Shown here: positions 1 to 7,396 of the stretch, one piece after another
How the letters are laid out: each line of letters starts with the position of its first letter
Numbering within the stretch: position 1 is the first letter of the stretch
Origin: CAVOBC01 sp963693635
GTDB lineage: Bacteria > Pseudomonadota > Gammaproteobacteria > Pseudomonadales > Azotimanducaceae
NCBI GenBank assembly: GCA_963693635.1
Contig: CAVOBC010000112.1
Span: 1 to 12,815, forward strand
DNA length: 12,815 bases
Direction of reading: 5' to 3'
Made by a program: the position numbers and the translations under genes
Notes under the pieces: generated by a model
Told to the model about the DNA's origin: nothing
Database searches by the model: none
What the model saw: only the letters and a program-made list of their open reading frames with translations

Positions 1-1
1 C

Positions 2-61
2 TGGCAATCGCAACAAGTCCGGGTGACCATCCCACTGGATTCGGCTAAAGGGAAACACTAA
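2..61 (+). CDS. possible 3' end of a gene entering from the left
   Basis: A reading frame open from the window edge ends at TAA 59-61, just before an ATG at 65, and reads WQSQQVRVTIPLDSAKGKH. Its alternation of hydrophobic and polar residues is plausible for the end of a folded protein. A second frame from position 1 is also open and ends at TAA 46-48 (LAIATSPGDHPTGFG), so the true frame is not certain. Too little is visible to name a product. Confidence 0.2.
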   Translation, partial: WQSQQVRVTIPLDSAKGKH

Positions 62-64
62 GCA

Positions 65-145
65 ATGACTGATCTCGATCTTTGTTATGAAACGGCACAA
101 GTGCTAGCCCGCCACATCAAGGCGGGCGAGTATAGGCAGCATTAA
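65..145 (+). pseudogene. amidase N-terminal remnant (truncated)
   Basis: ATG at 65 opens 26 codons ending in TAA 143-145. The residues LCYETAQVLARHIKAGEY match the way amidase-signature enzymes usually begin (a short 'dLayltAaeLarlirageys' helix leading to the first catalytic-domain helix). A functional amidase is about 450-500 residues, so everything including the Ser-Ser-Lys catalytic core is missing. After GEY the frame runs into unrelated sequence and stops. The ATG lies four bases after the stop of the preceding frame, as in an operon, which suggests an original upstream gene plus amidase pair later cut here. The match is from recognition of a short segment only. Confidence 0.35.
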
Positions 146-239
146 CGCCCCTTCCTGCCACAACCTACTATCAACACTTGGCCGCTATCAATAGTGGAGC
201 GCGGTTAAGCTCCGCCATCAATCACTATAAATAGGCTAG
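146..239. other. AT-richer spacer with no recognisable gene
   Basis: The stretch separates the amidase-like remnant from the next short frame. It has stops in all frames and contains short related words such as CTATCAA at several places, plus a weak nested hairpin (GGAGC at 196-200 with GCTCC at 209-213, ATAGTG at 191-196 with CACTAT at 223-228). No run of T follows, so a terminator is not supported. It is best read as scar sequence left by a deletion. Confidence 0.3.
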
Positions 240-374
240 ATGCGGCGGGCCCGTCTGGACTCAGAATGGAGCAAGGTCGCGCCGTGTGAAACGCCGGAGG
301 CAGGCGATCTGGCGGTGATCGATCGTCTGATCAAGCAGCTGAACACCTGGCCACCAGAAACCGGGCGACCATAA
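240..374 (+). pseudogene. possible C-terminal remnant of an unidentified protein
   Basis: A frame on the plus strand starting with ATG at 240 (no convincing ribosome site) runs 44 codons to TAA 372-374 and ends IDRLIKQLNTWPPETGRP. The composition looks protein-like (an amphipathic helix followed by a proline-rich tail), so it may be the 3' end of a deleted gene whose 5' part was lost in the rearrangement at 146-239. It overlaps the 3' end of the minus-strand reductase gene by 44 bases, in convergent orientation. I do not recognise the family, and the frame could be chance. Confidence 0.25.
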
Positions 375-1284
375 GATCGAGGTGGCCGCCGCCGCCATTC
401 TTGTATACGGTGATCTCGCCAGCACCGCTACGCCCGGCGTGCTCGCCGCGAACGAGGCTGAAGTTGTTCGCGAGAATGTCGTTGGGCTTCAAGGCGCCGC
501 TTTCGAGCGCCGAGGTGATCTCACCGCAGTCGCGGGTAGCACTCCAGGGTGAGTCGGTAAACACCGAACCGCGCACAATGGCTGCCTCGTCGCACTCGTG
601 CATGTCCTGGCGGTAGCTGCCGACGAGGTCGAGGTGTGCGCCGGGTTGCAACCATGCGCCTTTTACCAGCGGCTCGGTTGCCATTGTCGCGCAAGAGATC
701 AGATCGGCTTGCCGGGTTGCCGCTTCCAGATCCTCCGTTGCTTCGATACTGATGCCATCCAGCTTCAAGGTGCTGGCGAGCTTGCGGGCGCGCTCGAAAC
801 TACGGTTCCAGATATGCACCTGCTTGATGCTCGGGCGCATCGACAGGTGTGCCTGGATGAGATGGGGAGCGAGGGCGCCGGCGCCGACCATGAGCATGCT
901 CGCGGGTTCGGGGTTCGCCAGCAGGCTGGTGCCCAAGGCAGAGTTCGCTGCTGTCTTACGCAGAGTGAGCGCGGCGCCATCAATGCAGGCCATGGGTTCG
1001 CCCGTCGAGCCGTCGAACAACACATACACCCCCTGTACCGAAGGCAGCCCACTCCCGTTGTACTCATTGTCCGGAAACACCGTGACCAGCTTGGCGCCGA
1101 GCGCCTGGTCTTTTTGCCAGGCGGGCAGGGCGAGAAAGTGCGCCGTGTCTCCGGTGGCGGTGGGTTTTTGTGAAACCGCTGACGGCACCAGTTCGACGTC
1201 GCTCTTGTGGGCCTCGGCGAGCGTATGAACGAGCGAAGGGTAGTCGAGTAACTGATGAACCTGGCTGGCATCGATGAGTTGCAT
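331..1284 (-). CDS. ornithine cyclodeaminase/mu-crystallin family protein, probable cyclic-ketimine (pyrroline-2-carboxylate) reductase
   Basis: The protein is 317 aa, the usual length for the family. The start at 1284 (MQLIDASQVHQLLDY) is chosen because the family begins there. The same frame is open upstream, but that part overlaps the 3' end of the ATPase gene in another frame. Visible motifs are the substrate-site segment LTLRKTAA (residues 107-114), the Rossmann loop VGAGALAPH (133-141) and the ending TVYKNGGGGHLDL (292-304). In this family that glycine-rich ending is the one I associate with NAD(P)H-dependent delta1-pyrroline-2-carboxylate/delta1-piperideine-2-carboxylate reductases, which make proline or pipecolate, rather than with true ornithine cyclodeaminases. 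Alanine dehydrogenase or opine-type activity remains possible. It is the last gene of the transporter operon, 88 bases after the ATPase gene, which suggests it acts on the imported compound. Expected to be cytoplasmic. Confidence 0.9.
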   Translation of the reverse strand: MQLIDASQVHQLLDYPSLVHTLAEAHKSDVELVPSAVSQKPTATGDTAHFLALPAWQKDQALGAKLVTVFPDNEYNGSGLPSVQGVYVLFDGSTGEPMACIDGAALTLRKTAANSALGTSLLANPEPASMLMVGAGALAPHLIQAHLSMRPSIKQVHIWNRSFERARKLASTLKLDGISIEATEDLEAATRQADLISCATMATEPLVKGAWLQPGAHLDLVGSYRQDMHECDEAAIVRGSVFTDSPWSATRDCGEITSALESGALKPNDILANNFSLVRGEHAGRSGAGEITVYKNGGGGHLDLMVARFLVARCSAA

Positions 1285-1372
1285 TCGGGACCTTCGGGAG
1301 CGCGCGGGAATTGGGATGATACTACGAATGCGGTCGATGGTAGCGATTTGCTCGCGGACAACCGCGACGCCA

Positions 1373-3466
1373 TCACGGCGCAGCAGGCTGACGCCCCTCG
1401 GTCGGGGCGCCCGACGCGCCGGCTGCCGGCATAAATACTGGCGGCACCGTGCGCAGGTCTGCGAGCGGAATATGGCAGCGGATGGCGTGTCCGGTCGCGG
1501 CCGGGCGCAGCGGCGGGGCGACGTCGTCGCACACATCTCCCGCAAGCTTGCGCGGGCAGCGCGAGGCGAATCCGCAACCGCTGGACTGCAACAACAGACT
1601 CGGCGCTTCGCCGCGCAACTCGATTCGGCGTTGCACGATCGTCGGGTCGGTGACCGGCATCGCCGCGAGCAGTGTTTCGGTATAGGGGTGATACGGAGGC
1701 GCGAAAACCGCGTCGGCCGAACCGATTTCGACGATCTCGCCGGCATGCATGACGATCACGCGGTCGGCGATATATCGGACGATGCCGAGATCGTGGGAAA
1801 TGAATAGAAGTGCCGTGTGGTAAGCCTCCTGCATGGCGAGCAGCAACTCGATGATCGCGGTCTTCACCGATGTATCGAGCGCGGAAATCGGTTCATCGGC
1901 GATGACGATCGATGGGCGGCCAGCGAAGGCGCGCGCAATCGCGACGCGCTGCTTCTGCCCGCCAGACAACTGCGACGGCAGCATGTTAGCAACCTCCGCA
2001 GGCAGGCGCACCAGGGCGAGCAGTTTGCGCATCTCGAGAGCGCATTGATTGCGTGAGCCGAAGTCTCCCAACCGCGCCAGCGCGCGCTTGAGCATGGCGC
2101 CGACGGTCCAGGCTGGATTGAGCGTGCTGTCCGGATTTTGAAAGATCATCTGCACGGCACGAATCTGGTCGCCGCTGCGATGACGTGTCTCGAGTCGGCC
2201 AACATCCATGTCACCGAGCATCACCTTGCCTGCGGTGGCTACTTCCAGCCCGATCAAGATGCGCCCAAGCGTGGACTTGCCCGACCCAGACTCGCCGACA
2301 ACGGCGAGCGTCTCTCCGGCCAGGAGCGCACAGGACAGGTTGTGATTGGCCACGATTTTACGTCCATCAGGGAGGTCAAACCGCTTGGTTAGTGAATCGA
2401 CGCGCAATACCGGCTGATTTACTGCACCGTGTGGCGGCGGTGGCGCGAGCGCAGGGGCCAGAGGATCGGTATCAACGGTCGGAGAATCATCCGGTCGGAC
2501 ACAACGCACGAGATGCGCAGACCCGGAGGCGACAGGGCCAAGGTCGGGATTGGCTGTGTCGCAAAGCCCGGTGCGCGCACGCTCGCAGCGCGGTAGAAAC
2601 GTGCACGCGCACGGTGTCGCGCTCAATCGCGCCACTTGACCGCCGATGGCGTGGAGGCGTTGTACATGCTTATTGCCGTTGAGCCGCGGCAGGCAGGCAA
2701 GCAGACCTCTCGTGTAGGGATGGCGCGGGTCCGAGAACAATGTCTGCGCCGGCGCCTCCTCAACGATCTGGCCACCATACATTACGCCAACACGGCCGCA
2801 GACCCGGCGCACCAACGCGAGATTGTGCGAGATGAACAGGGCAGTCGTGCCATGCGCACGCTGCATCTCGACCAGCAGGTCGACAATTTCGCGCTCTACG
2901 GTGACGTCCAACGCGGACGTCGGTTCGTCAAGCAGTAGTAGTTCGGGCCGGGCGAGGAATGCCATCGAGATGACCACGCGTTGCTGCTGGCCGCCGGAAA
3001 GTTGATAAGGGTAGCGCCGAAGAATCGTCTCGGGGTCGGCCAGGCGCACGTCGCGCAGGCTGTCGAGCACACGACGACGCGCCGCCCCTGGACTCGCACC
3101 GTCGTGGTGCGTCAGCACTTCAATAAGTTGCACGCCAATACGCTTGGTGGGGTTCAACGCCGTGGCCGGATCCTGATAGATCATGGCGATCCGACTGCCG
3201 CGCAGCCCTCGTAGATCGCGTTGTGATATCGCTGCGAGGTCGATGCCATTGAAATGAAGCGAGCCGGCAGCGATGCGACCGTGCCGGCCCAGATGTCGCA
3301 TGATCGCCATCGCCACGCTGGACTTTCCTGAGCCCGACTCGCCCACGAGTCCATAGGTCTCGCCGCGCTGCAGTGTGAGCGACAGTCCCGCAACCGCCAC
3401 CACATCCGGGCCATCTACGGTGTAGCGAACGTCCAGATCAGCGATATTCAGTACTGGCGCGATCAT
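1373..3466 (-). CDS. dipeptide/oligopeptide-type ABC transporter, fused double ATPase
   Basis: At 697 aa, one polypeptide carries both ATPase domains that DppD and DppF normally supply separately. Domain 1 has Walker A GESGSGKS (42-49), signature LSGGQ (156-160), Walker B LLLLDEP (176-182) and the switch histidine in FISHN (214). Domain 2 has Walker A GESGSGKS (391-398), LSGGQ (500-504), IVIADEP (520-526) and FISHD (558). Each domain is followed by the oligopeptide-ABC C-terminal region with a cysteine cluster (286, 288, 294, 302, 322; and 631, 637, 646, 664). In some Dpp/Opp ATPases this region holds an iron-sulfur cluster. The linker (about 325-350) is proline/alanine-rich. The ATG at 3466 lies 6 bases after the DppC stop, so translation is probably coupled. 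It energises import from the cytoplasmic face of the membrane. The substrate cannot be read from the ATPase. Confidence 0.96.
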   Translation of the reverse strand: MIAPVLNIADLDVRYTVDGPDVVAVAGLSLTLQRGETYGLVGESGSGKSSVAMAIMRHLGRHGRIAAGSLHFNGIDLAAISQRDLRGLRGSRIAMIYQDPATALNPTKRIGVQLIEVLTHHDGASPGAARRRVLDSLRDVRLADPETILRRYPYQLSGGQQQRVVISMAFLARPELLLLDEPTSALDVTVEREIVDLLVEMQRAHGTTALFISHNLALVRRVCGRVGVMYGGQIVEEAPAQTLFSDPRHPYTRGLLACLPRLNGNKHVQRLHAIGGQVARLSATPCACTFLPRCERARTGLCDTANPDLGPVASGSAHLVRCVRPDDSPTVDTDPLAPALAPPPPHGAVNQPVLRVDSLTKRFDLPDGRKIVANHNLSCALLAGETLAVVGESGSGKSTLGRILIGLEVATAGKVMLGDMDVGRLETRHRSGDQIRAVQMIFQNPDSTLNPAWTVGAMLKRALARLGDFGSRNQCALEMRKLLALVRLPAEVANMLPSQLSGGQKQRVAIARAFAGRPSIVIADEPISALDTSVKTAIIELLLAMQEAYHTALLFISHDLGIVRYIADRVIVMHAGEIVEIGSADAVFAPPYHPYTETLLAAMPVTDPTIVQRRIELRGEAPSLLLQSSGCGFASRCPRKLAGDVCDDVAPPLRPAATGHAIRCHIPLADLRTVPPVFMPAAGASGAPTEGRQPAAP

Positions 3467-3472
3467 GGACTC

Positions 3473-4372
3473 TCAGGCACGCGACTGGAGGTCCTGCAGA
3501 CCATCGGCCAGCAGGTTGAAGCCGAGCACCAGCGTCACGATGGCCAGGCAGGGAAGCAGCGCCATGTGCGGGAATACGATCAGCATCGGTGTCCCCTCGC
3601 GCACCATGCCGCCCCAGTCCGGATCGGGTGGCGGCAGTCCGAGCCCGAGAAATCCCAGCACGCCAATCGCGATAATCGTGTAGCCCATGCGCATGCACGC
3701 ATCGACAATCAGCATGCCGCGCGCATTGGGCAGGATTTCCGCCGCCATGATGAAGATCGCGCTTTCGCCGCGGGTTTGAGCCGCCGCGATGTAATCGTTG
3801 GTCTTCAGATCGAGGGTCAACCCGCGCGTGAGGCGCGCGATCCCCGGGGCCGCAACGAGAACGACCGCCGCTACGATGTTGGCTTGCGACGGTCCAACCG
3901 TCGAGATCAGTACGACGTACATGACGATTTTCGGGAAAGACAGCAGCACGTCACCCGTTCGGCTGATCACGTCGTCGATCCAGCCCCCGTAGTATCCGGC
4001 GGTCAATCCCAGTGATATGCCCACCAGATACGCCGCGATCAGCGCCAGCGGCGCGAGCGTCAGTACCGGCCGCGCGCCCCATATGATCCGCGACAGGAGG
4101 TCGCGCTTGAGGGAGTCCGCGCCCAACCAGTGATGCATCGACGGCATCATATCGATGGCCGTCACGTGCTGCGCGGTCGGCGAATAGGGTGCGAGCAACG
4201 GTGCGCAGGCGGCGACGATCACCCAGCTGAAAATCAGCGCCAGGCCGACTAACGCAACGGGCGACCGGGCGATTGCCCGCCAGCGCGGCGCTCGCGACGG
4301 CACCCCTGTCGCGAAGGTATCGAACTGCAACGTATCCAGCCCGCCCGGCGCGGGTCGACCGATGTCGCTCAC
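3473..4372 (-). CDS. ABC transporter permease, DppC/OppC type
   Basis: I place the start at the GTG at 4372. It overlaps the stop of the upstream permease as GTGA (4-base overlap), and it gives 299 aa, the usual DppC length. The frame stays open far upstream, but that part lies inside the DppB gene. A cytoplasmic N-tail of about 35 residues is followed by the first membrane helix (about 37-58), then the DppC hallmark HWLGADSLKRDLLSRIIWGAR around 81-101. The remaining helices are in the BPD_transp_1 fold. The EAA-type coupling loop lies near 193-218 (YIAAAQTRGES, with ILPNARG). A typical DppC ending FNLLADGLQDLQSRA follows. With DppB it forms the transmembrane channel of the importer. Confidence 0.95.
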   Translation of the reverse strand: MSDIGRPAPGGLDTLQFDTFATGVPSRAPRWRAIARSPVALVGLALIFSWVIVAACAPLLAPYSPTAQHVTAIDMMPSMHHWLGADSLKRDLLSRIIWGARPVLTLAPLALIAAYLVGISLGLTAGYYGGWIDDVISRTGDVLLSFPKIVMYVVLISTVGPSQANIVAAVVLVAAPGIARLTRGLTLDLKTNDYIAAAQTRGESAIFIMAAEILPNARGMLIVDACMRMGYTIIAIGVLGFLGLGLPPPDPDWGGMVREGTPMLIVFPHMALLPCLAIVTLVLGFNLLADGLQDLQSRA

Positions 4373-5379
4373 AAGCGGATCCGCGGATTGAGCAGCATGT
4401 ACCCGATGTCGCCGATAAACTGCGTCAGTGTAGCCAGGAAGACGGCAACCAGCGTCGCCGCCTCGATGACCGCGATATCGCCGAACAGCGCGGCCTCGAG
4501 CAGCAGGCGCCCGATGCCGGGATAAGCGAAGACGACCTCGGTGACCACTACGCCGCTCAGCAGCCAGTTCACCTGTAGCAGGATTACTGTGAACGGTGCG
4601 ATCATGGCGTTGCGAAATGCGTGGCCGAATATGACTGAGCGTGGCGGCAGGCCTTTCAGGATCGCGGTTCGAATATAGGGCGTCGCCAGAACCTCGACGA
4701 AGGCAGTGCGTACGAAACGTGCCACGTAGGCCGTGACGAACAGAGCGAGCACCGCCACCGGCAGGATGAACTGGATGTAGACCGGCCAGCGCCCGCTGGG
4801 CAGCAACGGACTGGTGCCAGGCAACCAACCGAGCGTGACGACGAGGATGCTGACCAGAATGACGCCAGACGCGAATTCGGGCACCGAGGCAAGTACCGTT
4901 CCGAGGACAGTGACTGCGCGATCAACCACGCTGCCTTCGTTGATCGCGGCAACCATGCCCATGGCAAGCGCAAGGGGTATGATGACGGCCACGGCGAGTG
5001 CAGCGAGCAGGAGCGAGTTCCCAAGTCGCTCCCACAATACGTCGGAAACCGGTTGTTTCATCTGCGTTGAAAAGCCGAAATTCCCGAAATACCGCTCGCC
5101 TCGCTGGTCCCGAAAGCCGAGCTTCAACGCCGGGTCGCCGAGTGGGTCGGCGACAACGCCGGTGAGCACGCCTAACCAGCGGACGTAGCGCAGCATCAAC
5201 GGATCATCCAGATGCAGGCTCTCGTACAACATTTGCACCTGCTCGGTGGAGGCAAAGGGGCCGAGCATCTTGCGCGCAACCGTACCGGGCGACGACTCGA
5301 CGAGAACGAAAACGAGAAATGACGCCGCGAGAAGTGTCACGATCGTCTGGCCGAGGCGACGAACGACAAATCGTAACAA
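4369..5379 (-). CDS. ABC transporter permease, DppB/OppB type
   Basis: The protein is 336 aa. The start is TTG at 5379: the residues LRFVVRRLGQTIVTLL match the canonical DppB N-terminus, and an AGGAGG ribosome site lies nine bases upstream. The first helix (about 11-28) is followed by a periplasmic segment (about 30-115) and five further helices. The cytoplasmic EAA-type loop spans about 229-260 (YIRTAILKGLPPRSVIFGHAFRNAM). The ending with PGIGRLL and LLNPRIRL is typical of the family. The gene is separated from the binding-protein gene by 66 bases containing a strong hairpin, and it overlaps the next permease gene by 4 bases. TTG starts lower initiation, which together with the hairpin would set permease levels below those of the binding protein. 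Confidence 0.95.
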   Translation of the reverse strand: MLRFVVRRLGQTIVTLLAASFLVFVLVESSPGTVARKMLGPFASTEQVQMLYESLHLDDPLMLRYVRWLGVLTGVVADPLGDPALKLGFRDQRGERYFGNFGFSTQMKQPVSDVLWERLGNSLLLAALAVAVIIPLALAMGMVAAINEGSVVDRAVTVLGTVLASVPEFASGVILVSILVVTLGWLPGTSPLLPSGRWPVYIQFILPVAVLALFVTAYVARFVRTAFVEVLATPYIRTAILKGLPPRSVIFGHAFRNAMIAPFTVILLQVNWLLSGVVVTEVVFAYPGIGRLLLEAALFGDIAVIEAATLVAVFLATLTQFIGDIGYMLLNPRIRL

Positions 5380-5400
5380 AGAGCTGGACCTCCTGAGGAT
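5380..5400 (-). promoter_or_regulatory. ribosome binding site deciding the TTG start of the DppB gene
   Basis: Read on the minus strand, AGGAGG precedes the TTG at 5379 by nine bases. No ATG or GTG in frame fits the conserved N-terminus, so this site fixes the unusual start. Confidence 0.7.
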
Positions 5401-5401
5401 G

Positions 5402-5426
5402 GGCCGCCACGCGACGCGTGGCGGCC
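5402..5426 (-). promoter_or_regulatory. perfect 11-bp GC-rich hairpin between binding-protein and permease genes
   Basis: GGCCGCCACGC (5402-5412) and GCGTGGCGGCC (5416-5426) are exact inverted repeats around a 3-base loop. The hairpin lies 19 bases after the binding-protein stop codon. No U-run follows on either strand, so it is not a classical intrinsic terminator. In binding-protein-dependent transporters, hairpins at this position commonly protect the upstream mRNA from 3' exonucleases or cause partial termination, so that the binding protein is made in excess. That role is inferred here from position and stability. Confidence 0.75.
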
Positions 5427-5445
5427 ATGCGGGTTAGCCTGGCCT

Positions 5446-7122
5446 TCAGGTCTCCAACCAGACGTCCTTGTACCAATAGTAGTTCGTCGGATGCATCGTG
5501 AAATTCTTCACGCGCTTGTGGTACGCGCTGAAGATCGAGCGGAATACCGGCTGAATGATCGGCCCATCTTCCAGCAGAATGGTTTGCAACTTGCCCATTG
5601 CCGCCTTGCGTTCGTTGATGTCCAGTTTGCCTTCGGCCTCGATGAGCAGCCTGTCGAATTGCGGGTTCGAATAGCCGGACTCGTTCCACGACGCACCCGT
5701 GCGGAAACACAAGCCCAGCAACATGATACCGAGCGGGCGGTGATTCCAATCCGTGAAGCCGACCGGAACCTTCTTCCAGACTTCCCAATATTGCGTCGAT
5801 GGAACCGGGTTCATCTTGATTCGAATGCCGGCCTCTCGCCATTGCTCGACCATTGACTGCACTACCTGGCTTTCCCATGCCGGCGCGGACTTCAGGTACA
5901 CCTCCGAATCGATGCCGTTGGGGTACCCGGCCTCGGCCAGCAGTTTCTTCGCCGCCCCGGGATCGTATTGCAAAGCGGGTATCGGCCCGTAGTCCGGATG
6001 CGACTTGGAGACGAGGTGGTGCTCGCCGACACTGCCGAGTCCGGCGATGCCGAGATCGAGGACCGACTTGCAGTCAATCGCCAGCCGCATCGCCTTACGT
6101 ACGCGCGGGTCGTCGAAAGGCTTGGCCTCAGGGCGCACCCGCACCGCGCCGGTATTCGCGGTCTGGGCCTCGTAGACGTTGACGTCTTTGAGTGTCTTGA
6201 CCGCGTCGAGCGAGGAATTGTCGACGGCCGGCCAGGCGTCGATCTGGCCGGCCGCGAGAGCCGCCATGGCGGCCGAAGCGTTGTCACCAAGATCGAGGAA
6301 CTCGAGCGTCTGCACGTGCGGCGCCCCCCCCCAGTAGCTGGGGCGCGCTTGCATAACGGCCCGCTTACCCTGTTCGTAACTGACCAGCTGGTAGGATCCG
6401 GTGAAGTTCGCCCCGACCTTGAATTCGCCACCGTCCGCCGGGTCCAGCATAAAGAGCTGATGGTGGAAAAGGTGCTCGGGCACAGCCAGGTTCGGCACCT
6501 TGGCGTTCAACCGAACGGTGTAGTCGTCGACCTTCTCGATCGCATTGGCGTCCCACAGACGCCGACTGAACTTGGCCTTGCCCTTGTCGTCCACTTCGCC
6601 GGTGTCATAACGTTCCAGTAGATAGCCCGCCATCAGCCCGACAGTGGCGGAACCGGTCTTCGGGTCGAGCGCGCGTTTGAGGTTCCAGATGACGTCGTCG
6701 GCGATGAGAGGACGCCCACTGTGCCATTTCGCATCACGGCGGATGCGCAGCGTCCAGGTCTTGAGATCGGGGCTAGCTTCCCATTTCTCGAGCAGCAGTG
6801 GGCGGGTGACATTGTCGATACCCGTCAAGGTCAGGTACTCCAGGGACTGGCGTATGAACGCCCCCTGGCCCCAGCTGTAAGTATGCGGATCCTTAATGTC
6901 GCCGAGCCGCGCGGCTATGCGCAGCGTGCCACCTTTACGCGGCGTTTGCGCGAGGGCGGATGAGATCAGCCCGGGACTAATGCCCGCGATTGAATAGGCC
7001 GCGCCGGCCGACATCCCCAGCAAGGTCGCGGTTCGCAGGAAATCGCGCCGACCGATTCGACGACTTTCCAGTTGTGCGTACAAAGATTTCAAATAGGGGT
7101 GGGTCTTATCTCGTTCAGACAT
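5446..7122 (-). CDS. ABC transporter substrate-binding protein, family 5 (peptide/opine type), Tat-exported
   Basis: I start at the ATG at 7122 (MSERDKTHPY), giving 558 aa. GGGAG lies six bases upstream, and the frame upstream of it (33 residues) is not conserved-looking. The N-terminus has a twin-arginine signal, RRDFLRTATLLGMSAG (25-40), then a hydrophobic stretch and a likely cleavage after SSALA (residue 58), so the folded protein is exported by Tat to the periplasm. The mature part follows the SBP_bac_5 pattern: GGTLRIA near 64-70, GVDNVTRPLLLEKWE-like region, WTLRIRRDAKWHSGRP, then YDPGAAKKLLAEAGYPNG and a C-terminal solute-contact lobe. It delivers the substrate to the DppBC channel. 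As first gene of the operon it is followed by the hairpin at 5402. The substrate (peptide, opine or amino-acid derivative) cannot be fixed from sequence alone. The gene contains a G9 tract. Confidence 0.95.
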   Translation of the reverse strand: MSERDKTHPYLKSLYAQLESRRIGRRDFLRTATLLGMSAGAAYSIAGISPGLISSALAQTPRKGGTLRIAARLGDIKDPHTYSWGQGAFIRQSLEYLTLTGIDNVTRPLLLEKWEASPDLKTWTLRIRRDAKWHSGRPLIADDVIWNLKRALDPKTGSATVGLMAGYLLERYDTGEVDDKGKAKFSRRLWDANAIEKVDDYTVRLNAKVPNLAVPEHLFHHQLFMLDPADGGEFKVGANFTGSYQLVSYEQGKRAVMQARPSYWGGAPHVQTLEFLDLGDNASAAMAALAAGQIDAWPAVDNSSLDAVKTLKDVNVYEAQTANTGAVRVRPEAKPFDDPRVRKAMRLAIDCKSVLDLGIAGLGSVGEHHLVSKSHPDYGPIPALQYDPGAAKKLLAEAGYPNGIDSEVYLKSAPAWESQVVQSMVEQWREAGIRIKMNPVPSTQYWEVWKKVPVGFTDWNHRPLGIMLLGLCFRTGASWNESGYSNPQFDRLLIEAEGKLDINERKAAMGKLQTILLEDGPIIQPVFRSIFSAYHKRVKNFTMHPTNYYWYKDVWLET

Positions 7123-7308
7123 ATCATTCTCCCGAGTGGGCCCGGATTTCGCCGTGATTGGTTTTTCGTTCAATACGGCCGTCAGGGCGGTGCGCGTGGC
7201 CATATTTGCTTGCCGGGCCAAGCAATGGCCGTTCGTTCGGAGCGTTTGTCGTGCGCATCGCTCGCCGACTCAGTATACCGCACGAAACTCGAAGTGTGGC
7301 CGGTCCTG
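7123..7308 (-). promoter_or_regulatory. operon upstream region, IS-proximal half of a split intergenic control region
   Basis: This stretch lies between the binding-protein start and the left target duplication of the IS. On the minus strand there is a TATACT (7272-7277) that could serve as a -10 box; I see no good -35 at the right distance. If it is the promoter, the IS inserted about 30-40 bases upstream of it, where activator sites would lie. The assignment is weak. No other gene is supported here. Confidence 0.3.
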
Positions 7309-7317
7309 AGGTCCAGC
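7309..7317. repeat. left 9-bp target site duplication of the ISAs1-family element
   Basis: AGGTCCAGC immediately outside the left inverted repeat is repeated exactly at 8534-8542 outside the right one. The match extends to 13 bases (CCTGAGGTCCAGC) because the left flank happens to end with the same CCTG as the right inverted repeat. Duplications of 8-10 bp are usual for this family. Confidence 0.9.
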
Positions 7318-7332
7318 CAGGGCCACCTCATC
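7318..7332 (+). repeat. left terminal inverted repeat of the IS
   Basis: CAGGGCCACCTCATC, identical over 15 bases to the reverse complement of 8519-8533. Similarity stops beyond this point. Confidence 0.92.
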
Positions 7333-7396
7333 AAAACTGGGGATAGTCCTTGTAAACCATACTTTCTGTGATCTCATTCGTTCACAGGTGCACACC

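Noticed and set aside
191..228. Nested inverted repeats (ATAGTG/CACTAT around GGAGC/GCTCC) resembling a recombination site or terminator.
   Set aside because: The stems are short (5-6 bp) with long loops, no T-run follows, and no integrase or attC-like conserved core is visible.
7158..7346. Plus-strand frame before the IS that continues in frame across the reconstructed empty site, suggesting an interrupted gene.
   Set aside because: The joined translation is Arg/Ser/Pro-rich with no recognisable motif and lies opposite the promoter region of the importer operon, so an intergenic insertion is simpler.
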